From positions 22,819,713 to 22,883,712 of the forward strand of contig NC_092574.1 in assembly GCF_037975245.1 (NCBI RefSeq): a stretch of 64,000 nt of DNA, read 5' to 3'. A model generated the notes under the pieces. It saw only the letters and a list, made by a program, of their open reading frames with translations. It did no database searches and was not told the DNA's origin. The translations under genes were made by a program, and so were the position numbers. Below are positions 56,801-64,000 of this stretch, one piece after another. The DNA comes from Apostichopus japonicus. Its lineage: Eukaryota; Echinodermata; Holothuroidea; Aspidochirotida; Stichopodidae. Within the stretch, counting starts at the first letter, position 1, and every line of letters starts with the position of its first letter.

Positions 56801-59800
56801 ACAAAACCTTCAATTTTGCGACATTTAACAAAATAGCTGCAAAGAAACTAATAAATAGCTACTAAGTACTACAAAACGATAAAGTTTCATTTAGAACAGA
56901 GACAACCGCATCACATTTACTCGACACATCCAATGAAATAACTTGTAAAATAAACACAAAAACACAATTGACATACAAATATCATGCAAGCATAAAAATA
57001 AATAAAAATATATGCAATTTAGTCAGTCTGTGGCAAATAGCATTGCTCTGTGTGTATAATGTTGTGACCAATTCAGTCTATAACAGCATATAGCCATTAC
57101 AGATAAATCAGTCTGTTGTGAACAAACTACATAGTCTAAGTCATTATTAGTCAGCAACAGTTAGCAACAGTGACATCTTGTGACTACCCTGAACCCATCA
57201 AGTCTTTGTCAACATCAACGATAAAACACAGGTAAGAGTCATCATGTTGTGACTAACTTCAAACGATACAGTGTTGGTCTAGATCGGTCAGCAGGAGTTA
57301 TTCAGCAGAAACAGGTAAGAGTTGTCATGTTGTGACTAACATCAATCGATACAGTGCTGGTCTAGATCGGTCAGCAGGAGTTAGTCGACAGCCACAGGTA
57401 AGAGGAGACATCTTGTGACTACCCTGAACCCATCAAGTCTTTGTCAACATCAACGATAAAACACAGGTAAGAGTCAACATGTTGTGGCTAACTTCAATCG
57501 ATACAGTGTTGGTCTAGATCGGTCAGCAGGACTTAGTCAGCAGAAACAGGTTAGAGTCAAAATGTTGTTGTGTCTTAGTAAATTAATGCATACAAGATGC
57601 CTAAATGAACTTCAGTCTTGTCTACATTGATCGGAAACCCTAGGCATCATCAGTTTACGTCAACTTGTTATAATAATGAAACTCGGCAAATTCAGTCTCT
57701 GTCGAGATCAATCAATGACTTTTCATCAATGAGAATCCATCTGATTACTTCATTAATTGCTAATTTTTTACCTAATTGTTGAACGCTGCCTAATGTACGG
57801 AAGGATAAATGTCACTTGAGGAATATAGAATTACTGCCGTTTATACTAGTTCACTAAACTACTACAAAGGAGAACACACTCACTGTCACACACACTGATT
57901 AATGTTTACCTCTTCTTAGCCCAAAGTGGTTCCCCTGCAAGGTCATCTTCATTACTATTCCATTAAAATGTAAGTAACATTGAAAGTACGGAAAGAAAAA
58001 GCAATGGCATGTGACAAGATGAATCAAAGCCTTTTGATCTTGAAAGCAGACATAAATATTTACTAAACTTGACATTTGCTTCTTTATGGTGGAAGGATAC
58101 TATTTCTGAAATGAGTTAATGCAGTATGATGAATCCATGTTATTGATTGAAAATATATATATTCTATGTGTTCTGGATTTGTTGTGTTACATTAAACACG
58201 ATTAATCATTTCCAACGCGAAAAAAAAACAAATTACACATATACATGAAATATTTGTTCTTGCATCTTCAAAAAGCTGGCTCACATTTGGTAACTTGTAA
58301 ATGAGTCAAATATTTGTCGTAATATTAGTACGATGTTTTGTCAGTTAGGAAAAGAAACATCCAAACCAAAAACAATTTTTTTAATACAAAATTACCTAAG
58401 ATGTACTGAAGGATGAAAAAAGAAAAACAAAAGGAAAATAAATAATACATATATTATTTCTCTTATTGTAGATATTTATGAATGAGCCTCTTCACATAAA
58501 TGCTCCACTTTCAGAATCTCATGCTCCACATCCGTTTTGTATGTTTTAATGAAAAATAAAAGAAGAGTAGTAATAACAAGCCTGTGACATGGCTAAATGA
58601 AAGTTGAAACCTTCAACTCTTACAATAATACAACCATCATTCTTATAATTCATACACTGGTTTTCCAATCAGCAATTATCATCATTATCATCATCACTTT
58701 TCTATTAATAGCTGCCCTTGGAGCATCCTTTCTGGCTCTGGCCTGATATCGATTAATGCAGAAACATTATCCACTATACTGGACAAATTATTTTCTCTCT
58801 CTCTCCCTCATTCTTTGTCTGGGCTGTAGTTTCCATGGCAATAAGGAACAAAATACTCTAAACATAGATTTTCTCTGTTTGCTGACCCCAAAAAATATTG
58901 GTTATTTACTTAAAATGAGCTCCTTCAAGTTTTAGATGGGTAAGATACAAGGTTCAAAAATCTGTTTGAGCTATTTCAGCAAAAGCTCTTACTCTATGTA
59001 TCTTTATGAGATTTGGAAACAGAAATGGTACAAATCCTGTTAATTATATCAATGAGTGATCAGGTGTGATCTGTGACATCATCAGAAGTTATTATTAGTA
59101 TAGGCATGAGTGGGGGAAAGCTATGTCTCCATGAAGGATATCATGTGTAAAATGTGTTCACATCGGTTAAAGTAACAGAGAAGTTGTGTAGGTTTTAGGT
59201 ATGCATCCCTTTCAAATTTGTCAGTGAAAGTTGAAATTGACACTGCTCCAGTAAATAACACTGTCTTCTCGAATGTTTACAGTTTCTGTACATATATGAT
59301 CACAACGGTAGTTGTATAGGTTGTAAGTGGTCTCAAGCCATGTAAAAGTTTACTTTGGTATCAACATGGAGGCTGTTTTTACCTCCATGGTATCAAGAAC
59401 CCTCCTCCAAACTTGCATTTATTTTATCTTTTCTTCAGGTCAGATGAAGGTGAGACTACCTAATCAAATGCAAGGTTTAATTATCAGATTGATATTTAAT
59501 TACCAGAACTTGCAACTTTAAGTGGAAAGTTGTGGTGGAGGATTGTGACTGGGGGTGGGGGGGTGGTAGATGTTCATGAAGAAGATAATAGTGCTGTAAG
59601 TACATATTTTGTAGGAATAAATGGAGGGGATTGGTAGGGGTAGTTCTGGCACCTAAATATAGTCTGTTAACAGAATACTTTTATGGATGGTTTAATAACC
59701 TTGTTGTCATGACTATTAAACCACGAATTTCACTTCAGCTTTACAAAGCTTCAAAAGAAATCAATTTTCAGGTACCTTTGACTCATTGGGAGTTTCTGGT

Positions 59801-62106
59801 GATGTTCTGAGGCAATGAACTGGATACAGTGTGGTTTCAGATCGACACCCATCTTCACATAAGCTCCACGATTACTGCCAACCTCATAGTAATTGGACGC
59901 AGAGAATATTGTCAATACCTGAGAAAAAAGAGGGAACAAAAGATCTCATAACATTAAGTAATGAAGGGGAGGATGGGGTGAGATGAGTAGGGGGGGGGGG
60001 GAATTTCAGATAGAGTTGCCATCAATTGTTAATCACTGATATGTTATTCATATTGCTTCCAGGATTCTTTTGCCATAAATTTTTTTTTCCATAGTCCCAT
60101 TTAATTACGAAAATGATGAATATTGGTGAACTTTGATCCTGCAAATCTACCTTTCTTTTTACCCTCATGCAACTAATCCACTATTATTTATTGATGGTAT
60201 GAAGTTCTTTGAATAAACAGCTGTCACTAGTCAAATATCCTTTAAGGACTAAAGAAACTTCAAGATTTATATCCAAATGACAGGGACAATATAATGACCC
60301 AAAAATTGCTAGATACACTAAAACAGTTTCATGAACACATGTCTAGGCATATTTATCACAGTTTCTTGGATATCTGTTTGGTAGTTTGGTAGTTTTGCTC
60401 GCAATGCTTCTTTTGCTACAGTTTCTTTAAGTTAGGTCTATGAAAGTATTGTAATCATCCATTAATTATAGCCTAACTATGAATATTGTTTAAAAAAGTC
60501 CGAAATTTCCTCAATTTTTTCAGTAATCTCAAGGTGTGAAACTAATATTTTCACGATCCGAGCCACTTTCTATGAAAAGTGGCTCCAAGTTCACAGGCTT
60601 TTCAGTGGAACCAGGAGGTACTGGAGTGTATACTGTTTTCGATGTACAGAAGACTCATGCAGCCAAAAAAGTTGCAAATATGATGAATATTTGCTGTTTA
60701 TTTTTTAATTGGAAGACATCTGAGAGTGGTTGATTGACTGAGCCCTAACCTTGCAATTAAGAATGGCTCCTGGCATATTTTCTCAGGATCTATTAAAGGG
60801 GCCTATTTGACAAGTCAAGGTGGCTATTTGGTCCATGGTCCTAGCTTATTTTCAACCTTGCCTGTGAAGTATCTTTTCCTGTTTGGTCAGCAATACCATC
60901 AAAGCTATCCAGTATTGTTCAATTCATTGCCCAGACACTTTTAAATCTTATAATCAGTCATTTGCAAATGATCTAATCAAAAATGTTCAATTCTTCCAAA
61001 ATTATTTTCATTCTTTTCAATAAAACTTGAGCAATCGAGCTATATTGAATTCCATAGCTGTTACGTGTATTACCAAAATCAGCACAAAGTGCAGCTCTAA
61101 CTGTGCTGGCTCACTCAACTAGATGAAGTAAGGCTACCAATTAAAATATTAGAATTTTTTCTTTCATATTATTTTCCTCTTTTAAAATTTGAATGTGTAC
61201 AACTCAATAGAAACGTTCCATACCTTCACATTTGTAAACATAAAAAAAAATTGTTCTGGCAATAAAAGTTGTGTTGCCATTTAACAAATTTGATTCCTAA
61301 AATGTGTTTACCACAAAATGCTTGAAAAAAACTTGACAGCAATCCAATTAGAAGTTCCTCTTCAATCAGCAAATTGAAAAGAAAATGCCCAAAGCACTTT
61401 GCCACGATCTACCTAGATTTAAGTTTCAAAAGACGGTCAGATGATGACCAGATATATTGTAAATGCTTTCAAGAAGAAACTAAACACCTGCCCTTACTAA
61501 ATTAGGGAACAAAATGAAGCAATTGAAACAAATATGTGAGAAAGTTGAAAATTTGAAAGATTATGATTACTGCAGCTACATTAAGATATAATGGACACCG
61601 ACAACAATTGGGTTGGATATCTCAGTTGGCAGAGTACTAGACATATACATTCCAGAGTTCACTGATTCAAATCATGTTCAAGCCAAAACCATTTTGTCTT
61701 TCAAGAGGTCTAGGGGTAGACTGGCCTACCTGTTTACCAGCTTGGAACCGTTCCAGGGCAGGGTCAGGGGGCGGTGAAGTAGCCATCAGGTTGAGGTGCC
61801 AAAAGGCAAAAGAAAGCCTTTCATTTTGAAGAAGATTTGAAGGCAACAGGAAAGAAATTTAGAATGTGATCTACAAAAATAAGCTGCGCATACAAAGTAT
61901 GTTAGCAGGAGTATACTAACCATATCATCATGAGTAAATTCATAACCCATTGGTTTACACTCATGAGATCTGATGAGTAAGTCTAGTCCATGTTTGGCTA
62001 ACACCTTTTTTGTGATATCTGGGCCAAAGTAACTCCCTCCTCCTCTAAATGCATTTGGTTGGCAGCCATCTTGCATCCTAGGATCACTCCAAAGGGCATC
62101 AAGAAT
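53591..62106 (-). CDS. PPEF: PPEF/rdgC-type Ser/Thr phosphatase with EF hands (3' part, six exons)
   Basis: Predicted calcium-regulated PPP-family phosphoprotein phosphatase. In flies the rdgC member dephosphorylates rhodopsin. Exons in transcript order are 61921-62106, 59776-59918, 57910-57954, 55759-55865, 54603-54863 and 53591-53844. They total 996 nt, 331 codons plus TGA, with every phase agreeing. The visible part covers the end of the catalytic core ([52 protein letters not shown]), a linker helix ([10 protein letters not shown]), then three EF-hand positions. The first EF hand ([12 protein letters not shown]) is degenerate at loop position 12; the second (DKDHSGSLSLEE) and third ([12 protein letters not shown]) are canonical. 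The N-terminal IQ motif and first catalytic half lie beyond the right edge. PPEF1 versus PPEF2 orthology cannot be settled here. Confidence 0.93.
53845..54602 (-). other. PPEF intron between the last two exons
   Basis: A two-copy tandem duplication with a period of about 74 bp (atatagatatcct at 54456, atatagacatcct at 54530, both followed by gaggtatttcat) lies just downstream of the donor. Nothing else was seen. Confidence 0.8.
54603..54863 (-). CDS. PPEF: PPEF exon: EF hand 1 end, spacer, EF hand 2 start
   Basis: The acceptor is GTTTTAG|GGTTCA and the donor CACTCCG|GTAAGT. It encodes [39 protein letters not shown], and later [20 protein letters not shown] then HSG. The last segment ([21 protein letters not shown]) is close to the vertebrate PPEF sequence. 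Confidence 0.95.
54864..55758 (-). other. PPEF intron, nothing recognised
   Basis: AT-rich sequence without repeats or open frames of note. Confidence 0.7.
55759..55865 (-). CDS. PPEF: PPEF exon: linker helix and start of EF hand 1
   Basis: The acceptor is GATATTACTAG|AGTCAG and the donor AACACAG|GTAAAA. It encodes [20 protein letters not shown], then [15 protein letters not shown], equivalent to the RVEESALRALREK segment of vertebrate PPEF. A MITE begins 43 nt upstream of its acceptor. Confidence 0.93.
55909..56299. mobile_element. hAT-type MITE, 391 bp, with 8-bp target duplication
   Basis: It starts cataggcataggcggcgggg and ends ggctcctacgtctatg, an imperfect inverted terminus (CATAG-CG). 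A G run just inside the left end mirrors a C run just inside the right end. The flanks are the identical 8-mer tcaacaag at 55901-55908 and 56300-56307. It is a different family from the CAGTGGCGG elements at 45-47 kb. No coding capacity. Confidence 0.88.
57171..57565 (+). repeat. Tandem array with 83/69-bp units in a 235-bp higher-order repeat
   Basis: Each unit ends with caggtaagag (57229, 57312, 57395, 57464; degenerate caggttagag at 57547), so spacings are 83, 83, 69 and 83 bp. The distinct unit starting gacatcttgtgactaccc occurs at 57172 and 57407, giving a 235-bp higher-order period. Other units share catgttgtg-ctaac, cgatacagtg and tggtctagatcggtcagcag. Confidence 0.95.
57910..57954 (-). 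CDS. PPEF: PPEF microexon, 45 nt
   Basis: The acceptor is TAATGGAATAG|TAATGA and the donor AAGAAGAG|GTAAAC. It encodes (S)[14 protein letters not shown](R), and phases match both neighbours exactly (AG|T on entry, AG|A on exit). The length is a multiple of three, so skipping it would keep the frame. The acceptor lacks a strong pyrimidine tract, which is a reason to suspect alternative use. Confidence 0.8.
57955..59775 (-). other. PPEF intron, nothing specific
   Basis: A short ATC/ATT-rich patch at about 58,676-58,700, a TC run at 58,794-58,805 and a G run at 59,552-59,563. No exon or transposon was recognised. Confidence 0.7.
59776..59918 (-). CDS. PPEF: PPEF exon: end of the catalytic domain
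   Basis: The acceptor is TTTTTTCTCAG|GTATTG and the donor GTCAAAG|GTACCT. It encodes [20 protein letters not shown], the PPEF version of the PPP motif TLFSAPNYCGEFDN, then [20 protein letters not shown]. It ends in phase 2 (AG). Confidence 0.95.
59919..61920 (-). other. PPEF intron with SINE relic
   Basis: It holds a run of about 11 G at 59,991, a diverged tRNA-derived SINE at 61,611-61,690 and an exon-like open stretch at 61,727-61,790 that is discussed in the findings. Confidence 0.7.
61611..61690 (+). mobile_element. Diverged tRNA-derived SINE head
   Basis: A-box-like ggatatctcagttggcagag and B-box-like gattcaaatca are about 50 bp apart, in the spacing of a tRNA. Both boxes have mismatches and no clear SINE body follows. 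Confidence 0.5.
61921..62106 (-). CDS. PPEF: PPEF exon: catalytic core, metal-binding RSHE segment
   Basis: The acceptor is AATTTAATAG|ATTCTT and the donor GATATG|GTTAGT; 62 codons in phase 0 at both ends. It encodes [12 protein letters not shown], then [17 protein letters not shown], then [30 protein letters not shown] and the RSHE histidine region (RAHQ in PP1) are diagnostic of the PPEF branch. The preceding catalytic exon was not found up to 64,000. Confidence 0.95.
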
Positions 62107-64000
62107 CTATTAAATTTGCAACAAAAAGTAAAGTGTGATACCACACAAAGCAACCAAATTTGTTTGTAAAGTCAACAGTCGAAAAACAAGGTTAATTCTT
62201 CTTAGTCAATAAAAGGATAATGCAATTTGGCACAAAAAACATATATAAAAGGAATAAGTAATAGAGATGTTAGTGAATATTCACTAACTAGGGAATTACA
62301 CACTAATAAAGCTGTACTGGTGGTATTTCCTATAACTTAACAATATCATACACAATATACTAATAAATATCACCATAAACAACCCAAATAATACCTTTAT
62401 TACAACACACATGTCAACTTAATCTTACATACCCATTCCAGACTGACTCTGGTTTCTGTCATTACCTCTTTTTTTTAAAACATGCAGAAATATTTGCATT
62501 TTAACACTACCATTTGCATCACATCAGATTTAAAGAGTTTTCATTCTACAAGTAAATGAACCAACATGAAACTGACTGAGAAATTATAAGCTTTGGAATA
62601 GAGCAAAGGAATATATGGGATTGGAACCAGTCACTTAGCTCTGGGTTTAATACCCAGAGGTCACTGGTTCAAATCCCATTCTAGACATCAATTTTTTCCT
62701 TCTTTGACATGGTTTAATTCATCTTCTTAAACTAGACATATATTACATCCACATCACTGACGTTTGAATTTGTTTAACTTTTTCATTTATTGACAAGGTA
62801 TTGAATATGCTACCTTCACTACAATTAGCAAACTAGCCCGCAAACTATAATTGCTTTAGAACTTAATGACTATAGGTTAGGAGAAAAAAAATCTAGGGTA
62901 TTTTGTGGAGAAAGTGCAGGTTTCAGTTTATACACATTCATTTTTTACTTTCATTAGGAACTTATTATAAATTAATGATGCCCCTAGGGAAAATTGAACT
63001 CTAATCAATCCCTGCAACGTAATTTCTTAATCATTAAGTTTTATTACAGTCACTTACAAATATGTAGGAAAGAGAAAAACCACAAAATCAATAATCCAGA
63101 TGTTTATACTTTGCTAGCTTTTATCAGGGTACTTGATTTTGCAAAATTAAAACTTACACCAGCACTAAGGAGATGCCGGGGCAGCATATTTTCACAACAG
63201 TGATTTTCATCATATTTCATCCCGAGTGAACATTAATTTGGCTCCCTCCAGCCTAAGCCCTCCTCCTTGCCCCTTCCTTCCATCCAAACACATCAAAACT
63301 GTCTCAAGTCCCATGCAAATTAAATCTTATCTTTGGTGTAGTAAAGGTAACTCTAGATATGATGACCAAGGTATGTTTTATAACATATTCACTCACTACA
63401 GAACCTTCAAGCCCAAACCCTATGTAACCATTGGCAAAGCCTCATGATTACCACTCTTAGCCTCATTGTAACATGTTATCATGCGTGCGCTCATGTGCGT
63501 GGGTGTGTATGTATGTGTGTCTGAAAGCAAAATGTACTTGACAAAGTGACCTCCTTTGGTCCTCATTTTATTGTTTTTTCTTTTTATAAAAGATATTGAA
63601 TTTTCATGCTTATTGACCTTCACAGAGCTAGCCATCTTTATGCAGGTAAACGTTCAAAGATTCCCTGTCATTTCTTTTTTTTAAAGTGTTTTGGAGAGAC
63701 CTTGAGAATGGCATTCAGAGATTTTTGAAGGACAGACCAGCTGTTTTTCTTTTACAAAGGAGTTAAACATACATCAGCAATGCATAGGAATAAATTGTGA
63801 GGCCAGAAATGTCACGATTTACACTTGATATCCTCAGAAGCTTTTGATAATTGATTCAAGAACAGTTTTGATATCAGCCCATTTGCATCTTAAATGACAA
63901 ATCTAAAAGCATTTGTCCTCTTACTCTCTGTGCAGATGTGCTTTACCTGGAGGATGAGAGAGGCAGTTATTTAAATAACAGCTGCTAGGCTTACAGCATC
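62107..64000 (-). other. PPEF intron at the right edge
   Basis: No upstream PPEF exon was recognised. It contains the SINE-like segment at 62,620-62,690 and a GT-rich patch near 63,495. Possible exon-like minus segments ending at donor-like sites near 63,160 and 63,937 do not translate into PPEF catalytic motifs, so they are not annotated. Confidence 0.6.
62620..62690 (+). mobile_element. tRNA-like fragment with B box and anticodon-arm-like hairpin
   Basis: A B box ggttcaaatcc lies at 62666-62676. Upstream is a perfect 8-bp hairpin, ctctgggt-ttaat-acccagag (62639-62659), placed like an anticodon arm, preceded by tcacttag. It is probably a tRNA-derived SINE remnant; the acceptor arm does not close. 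Confidence 0.5.

Larger units (their letters stand above)
55866..57909 (-). other. PPEF intron with MITE and splice-donor-like satellite
   Basis: It holds the 391-bp MITE (55909-56299) near its 3' end and the tandem array at 57171-57565, about 345 bp from its 5' end. The rest is AT-rich and featureless. Confidence 0.8.

Noticed and set aside
57171-57565. CRISPR-like array
   Set aside because: Units are contiguous tandem repeats without unique spacers, in animal intronic DNA.
63130-63200. Possible upstream PPEF exon (ENMLPRHLLSAG before a donor-like site)
   Set aside because: No acceptor with a pyrimidine tract and no match to the catalytic motifs expected there.

Overview
The window is AT-rich animal nuclear DNA with small exons, long introns and many degenerate repeats. 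It carries no prokaryotic signals: no operons, and no long intact ORF among the short ones. The two host genes are animal families. The repeats (tRNA-derived SINEs, hAT-type MITEs, a non-LTR retrotransposon tail, simple satellites) suit a marine invertebrate deuterostome. An echinoderm, perhaps a sea cucumber, is my best guess; it rests on general resemblance only.

Layout. Both host genes read on the minus strand. The first, at 8,966-39,205, is a PA-TM-RING (Goliath/RNF149-type) ubiquitin ligase. Five coding exons join in phase from the initiator ATG to the end of the RING finger (323 codons). A 20.7-kb first intron separates the PA-domain exon from the transmembrane exon. The acidic or variable C-terminal tail is not recognised and probably lies below 8,966 or beyond the left edge. 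The second, at 53,591-62,106, is the 3' part of a PPEF/rdgC-type Ser/Thr phosphatase with C-terminal EF hands. Six exons join in phase into 331 codons plus a stop; the 5' part of the gene lies beyond the right edge. I see no functional link between the two genes beyond adjacency and shared orientation.

The rest is intron and intergenic DNA. At 1-2.3 kb there is an unexplained open frame, a hAT terminus and a satellite of about 196 bp. At 11.3-12.4 kb lies a minisatellite with higher-order structure. In RNF149 intron 1, at 25.0-27.7 kb, a transposon-like element carries eight copies of a 15-bp motif, facing mostly inwards, around a decayed transposase-like gene. At 45.5-47.6 kb is a nest of hAT-type elements inserted one inside another, every one with a perfect 8-bp target duplication. 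A further 391-bp MITE with an 8-bp duplication sits 43 nt upstream of a PPEF splice acceptor. At 57.2-57.6 kb a tandem array repeats a consensus splice-donor sequence antisense to PPEF.

Limits. Exon joins rest on consensus splice sites, phase agreement and protein-family resemblance read by eye. No database search was possible, so TE family names are provisional, and undiscovered small exons may exist in stretches I describe as empty.
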